NCBI GenBank assembly: GCA_018831195.1
Contig: JAHJDP010000117.1
Span: 26,274 to 90,273 of the forward strand
Reading direction: 5' to 3'
Length of the DNA stretch: 64,000 nt
Origin: Candidatus Eisenbacteria bacterium
GTDB taxonomy: Bacteria > Eisenbacteria > RBG-16-71-46 > CAIMUX01 > JAHJDP01
Below, piece by piece: positions 25,576 through 33,947 of this stretch (position 1 is the stretch's first letter; the number at the start of each line of letters is the position of its first letter). Under the pieces are notes generated by a model that did not search any database, was not told where the DNA came from, and saw nothing but the letters and a program-made list of their open reading frames with translations. The translations under genes were made by a program, and so were the position numbers.

Positions 25576-26412
25576 ATGCTATTCCGCAAGCTGTTATTAC
25601 TTACAACGCTTCTCATATACTGCGGCGTCTTGGTTGGGTGTGGGAAAGATTCGGCGTCTGAACGGCGTGTCCTATTGGCCACGACGACCTCCACGGCGCA
25701 CAGCGGGCTCCTTGATCATTTGATCAATGCTTTCACCGAATCGACAGGAATCCGCGTCGACTTTGTCGCGGTGGGAACAGGCGCCGCACTGAAACTGGGA
25801 GAGAAAGGCGACGTCGATGTTGTTCTGGTCCACGCCGCTCCGGCTGAAAAGGAGTTCATCTCGGCCGGGTACGGGGAAAAGCGTATTCCTGTAATGTACA
25901 ATGACTATGTTCTCCTCGGCCCGCCGGAGGATCCGGCCGGCATTTCAAAATGCAGTTCTTTTCAGGATGCGATGAGAAGCATCGCCGAGAAGAGGGCTCC
26001 ATTTATCTCCCGGGGTGACAACTCGGGCACACACATGAAAGAGCGTGCCTGCTGGGATTTATTGGGCATCACGCCGTCCGGATCCTGGTATACCGAAGCG
26101 GGTCAGGGGATGGGGGGCTGCCTGTTGCTGGCCAGCGAAACAAAGGCCTATGTCCTTTCGGACCGGGGGACTTACCTTTCCCGCTTCGACGATTTGGCGA
26201 TTCAAATCCTCTATGAGGGCGATCCTCTCCTTTATAACCCCTATACAATTATGATTGTTAAACGTAATTTGCGGCCGGATGGAAATTATGCTGAGGCAAA
26301 AACCTTTGCCGACTGGCTGGTCTCGGCGGCCGGGCAGGAGAGAATCGCGGCATTTCGAGCCAATGGGAAGCAATTATTCTACCCGGATGCAGAGGGAAAG
26401 TACGCTCAATGA
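25576..26412 (+). CDS. tupA: Tungstate ABC transporter substrate-binding lipoprotein
   Basis: This is a 278-residue lipoprotein with lipobox 'VLVGC' (lipidated Cys22), then the TupA signature 'LLATTTSTAHSGLLDHLINAF', 'VAVGTGAALKLGEKGDVDVVLVHA' and 'FISRGDNSGTHMKE'. TupA proteins bind tungstate (and molybdate) with Thr, Ser and Arg side chains. Placement directly before TupB, TupC, MoeA and MoaA supports tungstate or molybdate uptake for pterin cofactor synthesis. The 3' end overlaps tupB by ATGA. Which oxyanion is preferred cannot be settled from sequence. Confidence 0.92.
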   Translation: MLFRKLLLLTTLLIYCGVLVGCGKDSASERRVLLATTTSTAHSGLLDHLINAFTESTGIRVDFVAVGTGAALKLGEKGDVDVVLVHAAPAEKEFISAGYGEKRIPVMYNDYVLLGPPEDPAGISKCSSFQDAMRSIAEKRAPFISRGDNSGTHMKERACWDLLGITPSGSWYTEAGQGMGGCLLLASETKAYVLSDRGTYLSRFDDLAIQILYEGDPLLYNPYTIMIVKRNLRPDGNYAEAKTFADWLVSAAGQERIAAFRANGKQLFYPDAEGKYAQ

Positions 26413-27107
26413 ATTTTCTTTTCAGCGGTGTCGGAGAGGCTTTGCAGAGGATCATTCAACTGGATGCCGACCTGTTGTCCGCCCTCGTCACAACCGTCAA
26501 GGTTTCCTTTGCATCAACAGCCATTGCTTCGATATTGTCGCTACCGCTTGGATTTTTATTGGCGCGGCACGAATTCCACGGCAAGCACCTTGTTCTGGCC
26601 ACTTTAAAGACCGCACTCGCCTTTCCAACAGTCGTGGTGGCTCTATTTGTCTACGCCTTTCTCGCAAACCAAGGACCCTTGGGACGGCTGCATCTCCTCT
26701 TTACACCCGCCGCCATCATTATCGGGCAGGTTCTTTTGGTGGTCCCTCTTATCATCGCCCTGGTTCACAGTGTGCTCCAGAGCTGTATCGGGACGATCCA
26801 CGAAGAAGCGCGACTCCTCGGGGCCTCCCCGGTGGACGCCTTTCTTAAGACGCTGGTGGAGGCCCGATTGGGAATACTCACCGCACTCATGACCGGTTTC
26901 GGCCGGGTCGCCTCGGAGATCGGCGTATCACTTATCCTGGGGGGCAACATCCGGGGTTATACACGGACGATGACCACCGCCATATCACTCGAGACGAATC
27001 AAGGGAATTTCCCACAGGCGGTGGCGCTCGGGATCCTGCTGCTCTTCATTGTTCTCCTCATTAATCTTGGAATTCAAATCGGGGGGAGGCAGCGTGGAAC
27101 TGTATAA
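26409..27107 (+). CDS. tupB: Tungstate ABC transporter permease
   Basis: This is a 232-residue MetI-type permease with five to six membrane segments: 'TVKVSFASTAIASILSLPLGFLLA', 'LKTALAFPTVVVALFVYAFLA', 'IIIGQVLLVVPLIIALVHSVL'. The EAA coupling loop reads 'HEEARLLGASPVDAFLKTLVEARLGILTALM'. The closing part 'RVASEIGVSLILGGNIRGYTRTMTTAISLET' is typical of TupB. It overlaps tupA at its start and tupC at its end, indicating translational coupling. Confidence 0.93.
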   Translation: MNFLFSGVGEALQRIIQLDADLLSALVTTVKVSFASTAIASILSLPLGFLLARHEFHGKHLVLATLKTALAFPTVVVALFVYAFLANQGPLGRLHLLFTPAAIIIGQVLLVVPLIIALVHSVLQSCIGTIHEEARLLGASPVDAFLKTLVEARLGILTALMTGFGRVASEIGVSLILGGNIRGYTRTMTTAISLETNQGNFPQAVALGILLLFIVLLINLGIQIGGRQRGTV

Positions 27108-28071
27108 CATACAAGGGCTTCGATTTCAGTACCCGGGACGGTTTCAATTGGATATTGATGAATTCTCTCTCGCGGCCGGAGAGAAACTCTCCTTTGTGGG
27201 CCGCAACGGATCCGGAAAAACGACCTTGTTGAGAATCCTCGCCTTTCTCGAAAGACCCGAATCCTGCACCCGGTTCAGTTATCAAGGCCGGGAATTGAAT
27301 GGGAAGTCTCCTGATCGAAGCAGAATGGGGTTTCTCAAACAACAGCCTTGGATCTTTAACAATAGTGTGTCCGATAATCTATCCTACAGTCTCAAAGTCC
27401 GCCGGCTGAACCGTAAGGAGATCCATTCCAAGGTTGAAAAAATGGCGGAATGGATCGGTTTGTCTTCACATCTGAAGGAACCGGCACGGAGTTTATCCGG
27501 AGGAGAACAGAAGCGGCTGGCCCTTGGGCGGGTTCTGATTGCGAATCCCGAGATCATCCTGCTTGATGAGCCCATGGCGCATTTGGATGGGGGCTCGCAG
27601 GAGATTGTAGAAGAGCTTCTGCGGCGCTGCGAGGCCACGCTCCTTTTTACAACACATGATCTCAGATTGGCCATGAGCCTATCTGATCGAATCCTAACCC
27701 TCAAAGGCGGCCGCATATCGAAGGAGCTGCCGGCGAATATCCTCGTGGGGAGATGTGAGGGGAGCACTTTCATCAGCCGCGGTGGGCTGGAAATACCGAT
27801 GCTGCGACCCGCTCCAGGACCCCATGTCGTGGCGGCAATCGATCCCCATGCGATTGTTATATCCCGGGAGCCGTTGCGATCCAGTATGCAGAACGGGTTT
27901 CCCGGCCGCATAGAATCAATCCATGCGGACGAGAATGTGGTTTGGCTAGAGATCGAGACGGGGGAGAAAATCACGGCCATCATCAGCCGCGCATCGTACG
28001 AGAAGATGGAGCTGAATCTTCACAGCAAGGTTTTTGTCTCATTCAAATCCACCGCCGTAAACTTTATGTGA
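27094..28071 (+). CDS. tupC: Tungstate ABC transporter ATPase with C-terminal TOBE-like domain
   Basis: This is a 325-residue ATPase with Walker A 'GRNGSGKTTLLRIL', Q-loop 'FLKQQPWIFNNSV', signature 'LSGGEQKRLALGRVL', Walker B 'IILLDEPMAHLD' and 'FTTHDLRLAMSLSDRI'. Residues ~230-325 form an added regulatory region ending in a TOBE/MOP-like fold ('GFPGRIESIHADENVVWLEIETG'), which in ModC-type ATPases binds the oxyanion and inhibits transport. The start is GTG at 27094 with GGGAGG immediately upstream, inside the end of tupB. Confidence 0.9.
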   Translation: MELYNIQGLRFQYPGRFQLDIDEFSLAAGEKLSFVGRNGSGKTTLLRILAFLERPESCTRFSYQGRELNGKSPDRSRMGFLKQQPWIFNNSVSDNLSYSLKVRRLNRKEIHSKVEKMAEWIGLSSHLKEPARSLSGGEQKRLALGRVLIANPEIILLDEPMAHLDGGSQEIVEELLRRCEATLLFTTHDLRLAMSLSDRILTLKGGRISKELPANILVGRCEGSTFISRGGLEIPMLRPAPGPHVVAAIDPHAIVISREPLRSSMQNGFPGRIESIHADENVVWLEIETGEKITAIISRASYEKMELNLHSKVFVSFKSTAVNFM

Positions 28072-28077
28072 GGTAAA

Positions 28078-29298
28078 ATGACCACCTTTCGTGACGCCCT
28101 GCGCATTATTTTTGAGAACTCTGTTCAGGGTTTGAACCGGATTGAAAAGGATATAACGCAGACCGCGGGCTTTATCCTCGCGGAAGAGATTGAATCGGAT
28201 ATCGACATGCCGGACTTCAACCGCGCCATGATGGATGGCTATGCCTTCCGGAGAGCGGATGTCGTGGAAGGCGGGCGGCTCGTCATTGCCGGGACCATTG
28301 CCGCTGGAGATAGGGCGGGGTATCGATTGGCGCCGGGGGAGTGCGTTCGGATTATGACAGGAGCGCCCGTGCCGGATTCCGCCGATACCGTGATACCCTT
28401 CGAGCAAGCGTTCGAGGAGGGAGAGGATCGGGAGGCGGACGGCGCCTCGGTTCTCTTCCAGTCGATTCCATTCCTGGGGCAGCACATCTCACCCAAAGGC
28501 GAAGATCTCAGACGAGGGCAACAGGTTCTCCCGGAGGGGCATCTTCTGGGGGCGCAGGAGATCGCCATCCTGGCCGCCGTCGGCCGGCGGAGTGTCAAAA
28601 TCTGGGCTCCGCCCGTGGTGGCATATATGGGCACCGGCAATGAGCTTGTGGAGCCGGGAGAACCTCTGCCTGCGGGGAAAATTCGGAACTCCAATGCCTA
28701 TGCGATCGGCGCGCAGATCGCCGGGACCGGGGCCGTTCCCCAATATCTCGGTATTGCGTTGGATGATGAAGATGATCTTCAAAATAAGATCGGGCAGGGA
28801 TTGGAGTCCGACTTCTTGCTGTTATCGGGGGGTGTTTCTCGCGGCCGCTATGATCTCGTGCCCGGCATCCTCTCTCATATGGGAGTCGAGATCTACTTTC
28901 GCCGCCTTCAGGTGCAGCCGGGTCACCCGACGCTCTTCGGGATGAAAGATCACACCGCGGTTTTTGGGCTTCCGGGGAATCCCATTGCAACCTTTTTTGC
29001 CTTCGAGCTCTATGTCGCACCCGTGCTCCGTCACTTTCAGCATCATCCCAAACCGGATTCCATCTGCTATCATGGAGTATTGACTGGTGCGGTTTCAAAG
29101 AAATCCGGCAAAACCCATCTCATCCCCTGTGTGAGCGAATGGAGATCGGGGGAGTTTTATATCACACCGATGCGGACCAATGGATCGGCGGATATCTTTT
29201 CCATTGCCGGAGCGGATGCCATCGGCATCATTCCACCGGATGCAGGTTCGCTGGAGGTCGGTGACAGGATTCCATTCTGCAGATTGGGACATCAATGA
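28078..29298 (+). CDS. moeA: Molybdopterin molybdotransferase MoeA
   Basis: This 406-residue enzyme inserts molybdate (or tungstate) into adenylylated molybdopterin. Motifs are 'DFNRAMMDGYAFRRADV', 'IMTGAPVPDSADTVIPFEQ', 'SPKGEDLRRGQQVL', 'AYMGTGNELVEPGEPLPAGKIRNSNAYAI', 'SGGVSRGRYDLV' and 'VFGLPGNPIATFFAFELYV'. It is coupled to the tungstate transporter upstream (6-base gap with GAGG site) and to moaA downstream (ATGA overlap), making metal uptake and insertion co-expressed. Confidence 0.95.
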   Translation: MTTFRDALRIIFENSVQGLNRIEKDITQTAGFILAEEIESDIDMPDFNRAMMDGYAFRRADVVEGGRLVIAGTIAAGDRAGYRLAPGECVRIMTGAPVPDSADTVIPFEQAFEEGEDREADGASVLFQSIPFLGQHISPKGEDLRRGQQVLPEGHLLGAQEIAILAAVGRRSVKIWAPPVVAYMGTGNELVEPGEPLPAGKIRNSNAYAIGAQIAGTGAVPQYLGIALDDEDDLQNKIGQGLESDFLLLSGGVSRGRYDLVPGILSHMGVEIYFRRLQVQPGHPTLFGMKDHTAVFGLPGNPIATFFAFELYVAPVLRHFQHHPKPDSICYHGVLTGAVSKKSGKTHLIPCVSEWRSGEFYITPMRTNGSADIFSIAGADAIGIIPPDAGSLEVGDRIPFCRLGHQ

Positions 29299-30254
29299 AA
29301 GACGCGCAGGGCCGACACATCGATTACCTTCGGATCTCCTTGACGGATCTTTGCAATTTCCGTTGCGTCTACTGCATGCCGGAGGGCGGGGTAGAGAAGC
29401 TTTCGCACGATCAGATCCTGCGCCGGGAAGAACTGATCGCGGTAACTCAGCTCATGGTTGAGCGGTTCGGAATTCGAAAGGTCCGGATCACCGGGGGCGA
29501 GCCCCTTATCCGCCGGGGGGTGATCGATTTCCTGCGCGAGATCCGCTGTATCCCTGATCTGGAAGATGTTGCGCTCACGACCAACGGTTATCTGCTCGAG
29601 GATCTGGCGGGTGATATCCATGATGTGGGTGTGACACGGCTCAATATCAGCCTTGATACACTGCGCCGTGACCGATTTCAACAAATCACGCGAACGGACG
29701 GCCTGCCCAAAGTCCTTCGCGGGATTGAGGCGGCGATCAAAGCTGGATTCCAGCCGATTAAGCTCAATGTTGTTGCTCTAAAGGAAACCCTGGATGAGGC
29801 GGCCGATTTTATCGCCTTCGGAATCGAGAAGAATATAGAGGTCCGCTTCATTGAACTCATGCCGTTTCGTTCGGAAATGAATGCCAGCTATATCTCTAAT
29901 GATGAGGTTAAGAGGGCCATTGAAAAGAAGGTCTCATTGACGAAACTTGAGGACAATGAGGCCTCCCATGGTCCCGCTGTTCGCTACAGAGTCGGCGAGG
30001 GACAGGTTCCTTGCGGTTTTATTTCACCCGTGAGCCGCCCTTTTTGTACAAAGTGTAACCGGATTCGCCTGCGCGGCGATGGGAAACTCGTTCCGTGCCT
30101 CAAGGGATATACCAAATACGATCTCATGCCCTATATTCGCCCTATTTTCCGCGGGGATGACTTGGCGGTCGCCATCCGGGACCTTATGTCTAACGATTTA
30201 AAAGAGAAGTGCCCCGAGCATCAACTTCATCCCATGTCGCAGATAGGCGGTTAG
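29295..30254 (+). CDS. moaA: GTP 3',8-cyclase MoaA (radical SAM)
   Basis: This 319-residue radical SAM enzyme starts molybdopterin synthesis by rearranging GTP to 3',8-cyclo-GTP. It has the SAM cluster motif 'LTDLCNFRCVYCMPEGG', 'VRITGGEPLIRRG', the C-terminal second cluster 'PFCTKCNRIRLRGDGKLVPCL' and the final Gly-Gly ('MSQIGG') that is needed for catalysis. It is the last gene of the tup-moe-moa operon and is followed by a strong hairpin. MoaC, MoaD, MoaE and MogA are not in the window and must lie elsewhere. Confidence 0.96.
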   Translation: MKDAQGRHIDYLRISLTDLCNFRCVYCMPEGGVEKLSHDQILRREELIAVTQLMVERFGIRKVRITGGEPLIRRGVIDFLREIRCIPDLEDVALTTNGYLLEDLAGDIHDVGVTRLNISLDTLRRDRFQQITRTDGLPKVLRGIEAAIKAGFQPIKLNVVALKETLDEAADFIAFGIEKNIEVRFIELMPFRSEMNASYISNDEVKRAIEKKVSLTKLEDNEASHGPAVRYRVGEGQVPCGFISPVSRPFCTKCNRIRLRGDGKLVPCLKGYTKYDLMPYIRPIFRGDDLAVAIRDLMSNDLKEKCPEHQLHPMSQIGG

Positions 30255-30286
30255 ACCCAGGATAATGGGGCAGCATGTCCTATAAA

Positions 30287-30323
30287 AATCCCCGCACCGG
30301 AACTTCCGATGCGGGGATTCTTT
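30287..30323. terminator. Bidirectional terminator between moaA and a convergent porin gene
   Basis: The arms AATCCCCGCA and TGCGGGGATT enclose a 13-base loop, with A-rich sequence on the left and TCTTT on the right. It separates the convergent moaA and porin genes and can serve both strands. Confidence 0.8.
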
Positions 30324-30340
30324 GATCCTGCGGTCAGATC

Positions 30341-31396
30341 TTAAAAGAGGATCTGAGCCTGCAACTGCACCCGATCGTTATCAACATCAGTGGTTTCTTC
30401 ACCAATGTGAATGTAGTTGAGATAGAACATCGAGTTGATGCCTTCGAGATAATAGTTCACGCCACCGGTGATGGCGGTTACCTTATCATCATCCATATCG
30501 GTATTCGGGTCATAGGTTTCGAAACGGGCCAGGAACTCCCACTTCGGCATCGGCATGACCGAACCCTGGACGAACATCGCTTGGGATGTCGTCTCGTCGA
30601 TGTTGTCAAAGGTGCCGTCGGTGGAGTACTCGCAGGTGCCGGTCACAAACTCGCCGCGGAACTTGAGGACCATGTCGTTGTCCATCTTGTAGTCCGCCAC
30701 GGCGAAGCCGCCGAAAGAGTTCATTGAGTAGGTTTCTTCATCCGGGTTGGCTGCTACGTCGGTCGGCAAGGCGTTTCCGAGCCAGCCGAAACCGCCGATC
30801 CGAACCGTGGCCGCCTCGACAGGAACCTTGAAATCAGCCCGGAGAAGGAAGTCCTTCGCGTCGTTGTTGTCTGTAACGTTGTTGGGGATGTCTCCACCAT
30901 TGAAGATACCGAGATTAAAATCGACATATTCGGTGGTGGTGGTGGACATGATACCTGTCTGCCGCCATTGCGCATACATCGTGGTCGTCCACGGATAGTT
31001 TATGAACTCCAACTTTCCGGTTGATTGAGGCTGGTACCAGGTGAAGTTAGGGACAAAGCGACCGATACAGATTTCGGTTTGTGGAATATAGAAAAAACGG
31101 GCTTTGTAATCGAGGACACCCGTGCCACCTTTCCCCTCGGTTTGGACGAAATACTTAACCTTCTCAGGTACAATGTCTCCCCAGAAGAGAAACCGTACCC
31201 GGTTCAACGTGAAAGAGTTGGATATCTTCATTACATCCTCATCTTCCATGTTGTAGGTAAAACCGGCCTGGAGAACACCCCCTACCTTCAGGGAGCCTTT
31301 CCCAACCTTGATTGCTTCCATCTCGGCAAAGGCGGGGCCCACGGCCAACAAGGAAAGCAGTATCCCACCCATAACCAAGCAGATGAGTTTTCTCAT
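30341..31396 (-). CDS. Outer-membrane porin
   Basis: This is a 351-residue beta-barrel protein. It has a signal peptide 'ICLVMGGILLSLLAVGPAFA', then amphipathic strands 'GSLKVGGVLQAGFTYNM', 'NSFTLNRVRFLFWGDIV', 'VKYFVQTEGKGG', 'RVQLQAQILF' with a terminal Phe as the BAM recognition residue. It resembles phosphate-selective-porin-type (OprO/P-like) and 'porin' families of delta-type bacteria. It is a different lineage from the porin at 16744. GGAGGAGG lies before the ATG. Substrate unknown; nearness to the tungstate operon is not evidence, because the genes converge on a terminator. Confidence 0.82.
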   Translation of the reverse strand: MRKLICLVMGGILLSLLAVGPAFAEMEAIKVGKGSLKVGGVLQAGFTYNMEDEDVMKISNSFTLNRVRFLFWGDIVPEKVKYFVQTEGKGGTGVLDYKARFFYIPQTEICIGRFVPNFTWYQPQSTGKLEFINYPWTTTMYAQWRQTGIMSTTTTEYVDFNLGIFNGGDIPNNVTDNNDAKDFLLRADFKVPVEAATVRIGGFGWLGNALPTDVAANPDEETYSMNSFGGFAVADYKMDNDMVLKFRGEFVTGTCEYSTDGTFDNIDETTSQAMFVQGSVMPMPKWEFLARFETYDPNTDMDDDKVTAITGGVNYYLEGINSMFYLNYIHIGEETTDVDNDRVQLQAQILF

Positions 31397-32096
31397 GTCC
31401 TATGTTCCTCCTCCGTTTTTGAAACTAAACGTCCCATCCCTCCCTCACGCCAACCCCACCAACCGATACCGACGGTTGGCAAAAGCGCATGGAGGAATTA
31501 GGGCTCAGCTTCAAAGCACGGTAGTAAGCTTGGCAGCCGACAAGGCGATGAAGCGGTTCAAACCCCTGTCCTGTCAGCGCACTCCATGCTCAGAAACCAT
31601 CTGTCAACACCAGCCCAAGGATTCTACTTCTGACCGAGATCGACTCATTCAATCTCAACAGCCCTCTCACAGAGGAAATCCAACGTTTCCTCGGGCGCCC
31701 AGCCGCAACCAAAACCCACGGCTCAACTAACAGAGACGATAGGCAACCCCGGAGCCAAGTCAAGAATGAGGACTCCATTTTGCCCGGATCTGCCCGGCAT
31801 CTCCAGGGAACTTGATTCCCCCGTGCTGTTTAGAGGAGTCGAATCCTCCGGACACGACTCGGGGCGGAGTATACAGAGGCGATTCAAGAAATCAAAATAA
31901 ATCGACGGTGATTTAAGATTAGAATTACTAATAATTCTCATGGGTTCAGTGCCGGTATCCTATTATGGGGATTGTTGCTAGGCAGGATAGATCCCTGATC
32001 CCCAAGCATCGACGTTTGAAAAAAACGCCGATTCGTGGTAGAATAAGAGGGATGCCCTAAGCAAGTCAATTTCGTAACCATAAGGGGGATTTGCAG
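31397..32096. other. 700-base intergenic region between divergent porin and deiminase genes
   Basis: The region serves as the upstream area of both genes. Its right end carries a good promoter (32016-32044). The reading frames present are low-complexity, lack ribosome sites and match no family I know. A short direct repeat of TGCCCGG occurs near 31780. I see no tRNA or known riboswitch. Confidence 0.5.
32016..32044 (+). promoter_or_regulatory. Candidate sigma70 promoter of the deiminase gene
   Basis: TTGAAA (32016-32021) and TAGAAT (32039-32044) with a 17-base spacer give a near-consensus promoter 53 bases before the ATG. Confidence 0.6.
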
Positions 32097-33863
32097 ATGC
32101 AGCAGAGCGGAAAACAACAGAGGCAGGGGCCGCTATTCAGTCTTATAATCCTGTTCCTTGGAATAATATCCCTACTCGCGTCCCCTGCCATGGCCGGCGA
32201 TGGCAGATATCAGCCAACAGATGAGGCCCATTCCCTGCCGATTTATATGACGGATGAGGAGCTGGGGCGAATCGATGAGATTGGCATTGGGCACCGTTCC
32301 ACCGACCCGCCGCCTCAAACACCGCGCAACTGCGCTGAGTGGGAACCCCTGGAGGGAGTCCTCATCCGCTATCCCCTTGGACTGCCGTATGATCTGATCA
32401 GTGACTTCGCCGACCACTTTACCGTCTACTGCCTGGTTTCCTCGGGCTCCTACAGCTCCGCGGTCAGCAGTTTTACCGCCAACGGCGTCAATATGGCCAA
32501 TGTCGAGTTTCTGATCATAAACACAGACTCCATTTGGACAAGGGATTATGGCCCATGGTTTGTTTTCGATGGAAATGGCGACCGGGCCGTCGTCGATCAT
32601 ATCTACAACCGGCCGCGCCCCAACGATGACGCGGTGAATTGGCAACTGGGTCCGATCTGGGGCATTGAAGTCTATGGTCACGATCTTCATCATACCGGCG
32701 GTAATTACATGACCGACGGCCATGGGATTTCATTCTCTACAGATCTGGTCTGGAATGAGAATACGGGTCTGTCACATAGCCAGATCGACGGCATTATGGA
32801 AGAGTATCTGGGGATTCACACCTACAACGTTGTGCCGGACGTCGCATCGACGGGCATCCATCATATAGATTGTTGGGCGAAATTACTGAACGAAGAGACG
32901 ATCATGGTGAAGGAAGTTCCACCGACTCATGGCGATTATCCTGAGTGTGAAGCCAACGCGGCTTATCTCGCCACGTTGACGAACTGCTATGGCAGGCCCT
33001 ACAACGTTGTTCGTATTTACTGCCCTACGTATAGCGGAAGTTCCGTCTGCGCCTATACCAACTCTCTCATCCTGGAAGACAGGGTCTATGTCCCGATGTT
33101 CGGCTCCCAGTATGACGACGATGCGATCGCGACCTATGAAGCGGCGATGCCGGGGTATACCGTCTTGGGGTACGACGGGAGTTGGTATTCAGATGACGCC
33201 ATCCATTGCCGTGGGAAAGGGATCATGGATGACGGGATGCTCTATGTGGACCACAATCCGCTGCAGGAGCAAACCTATGGCGCGGGGGGGTACAATGTCG
33301 TCGCCCTCATCGATGACCGCAGCGAAACGGGGCTTGTCACCGGTGAACAGGTTGTCTACTGGCGTCTCCAAGGCGAGGGCGCCTGGACGACGGCGTCCCT
33401 GACGGCGATGGCGGCGCCCGATTCCTTCGAGACGACGATTCCGGAACAGCCGATCTATTCCGTCGTGGAATATTATATCTCCGCCGAAGACTACTCGGGA
33501 CGGATCTCGACACGACCTTGGGTCGCCCCCGGCGGTTATTATACCTTTACGATTGAACCTTCCTCTGGAATTCCCGATGGGGCGCCGGTAATGGCCGTGA
33601 CCCGGCTTGCGCCGAATCCCTTTCATCCGGAAACAAGCCTGCGATTCGATCTGAATCGAGCCGGATCGGTTACCCTGGGTGTCTACACCGCCGATGGGAG
33701 ATTGGTGCGGAACCTTATCCATCGCGACATGCCGCTGGGTGAACACGTCATCAGCTGGGATGGAGCGACAGCCAATGGGCAGATGGCGCCCGCGGGGGTC
33801 TATTTCTTCCGGCTTCAGACAGAGGATCGGATGGAGACGGCTCGTGGTGTTTTGATCAAGTAA
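32097..33863 (+). CDS. Secreted agmatine/peptidylarginine deiminase family protein (PPAD-like)
   Basis: This is a 588-residue exported enzyme. It has a signal peptide ending near 'SPAMAGDG', then a PAD_porph/agmatine deiminase domain (~70-400), an Ig-like region (~400-490) and a C-terminal 'APNPF ... AGVYFFRLQ' sorting domain. This is the layout of Porphyromonas gingivalis PPAD. Catalytic residues can be read as Asp150 ('WTRDYGPWF'), His256 and Asp258 ('HHIDCWAK') and Cys371 ('DAIHCRGKG'). Two Arg (172, 174 in 'YNRPRPND') sit where PPAD has the Arg pair that binds the C-terminal carboxylate of peptides. It is therefore likely to convert arginine, possibly C-terminal peptidyl-arginine, to citrulline. 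The ATG at 32097 has AAGGGGG 8 bases upstream. Confidence 0.85.
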   Translation: MQQSGKQQRQGPLFSLIILFLGIISLLASPAMAGDGRYQPTDEAHSLPIYMTDEELGRIDEIGIGHRSTDPPPQTPRNCAEWEPLEGVLIRYPLGLPYDLISDFADHFTVYCLVSSGSYSSAVSSFTANGVNMANVEFLIINTDSIWTRDYGPWFVFDGNGDRAVVDHIYNRPRPNDDAVNWQLGPIWGIEVYGHDLHHTGGNYMTDGHGISFSTDLVWNENTGLSHSQIDGIMEEYLGIHTYNVVPDVASTGIHHIDCWAKLLNEETIMVKEVPPTHGDYPECEANAAYLATLTNCYGRPYNVVRIYCPTYSGSSVCAYTNSLILEDRVYVPMFGSQYDDDAIATYEAAMPGYTVLGYDGSWYSDDAIHCRGKGIMDDGMLYVDHNPLQEQTYGAGGYNVVALIDDRSETGLVTGEQVVYWRLQGEGAWTTASLTAMAAPDSFETTIPEQPIYSVVEYYISAEDYSGRISTRPWVAPGGYYTFTIEPSSGIPDGAPVMAVTRLAPNPFHPETSLRFDLNRAGSVTLGVYTADGRLVRNLIHRDMPLGEHVISWDGATANGQMAPAGVYFFRLQTEDRMETARGVLIK

Positions 33864-33885
33864 AAATCCAGTGTCATATTGTTAG

Positions 33886-33920
33886 GGTGCGTGGATCACA
33901 AAATCCACGCACCTTTTTTT
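33886..33920 (+). terminator. Rho-independent terminator after the deiminase gene
   Basis: A perfect 11-bp stem (GGTGCGTGGAT with ATCCACGCACC, 6-base loop) is followed by seven T. It lies 22 bases after the stop and separates the gene from the convergent S9 peptidase gene. Confidence 0.92.
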
Positions 33921-33947
33921 GGTGCGTGCGCCCGGCAGGGAGCCTGC

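Noticed and set aside
26255..26848. 197-codon plus-strand frame overlapping tupA and tupB
   Set aside because: Alternate frame of two well-supported transporter genes; composition is Arg-rich and has no conserved motif.
31308..31730. 140-codon frame across the porin start and the following gap
   Set aside because: Most of it is antisense to the porin or low-complexity Pro/Ser/Arg/Gln; no ribosome site or family match.
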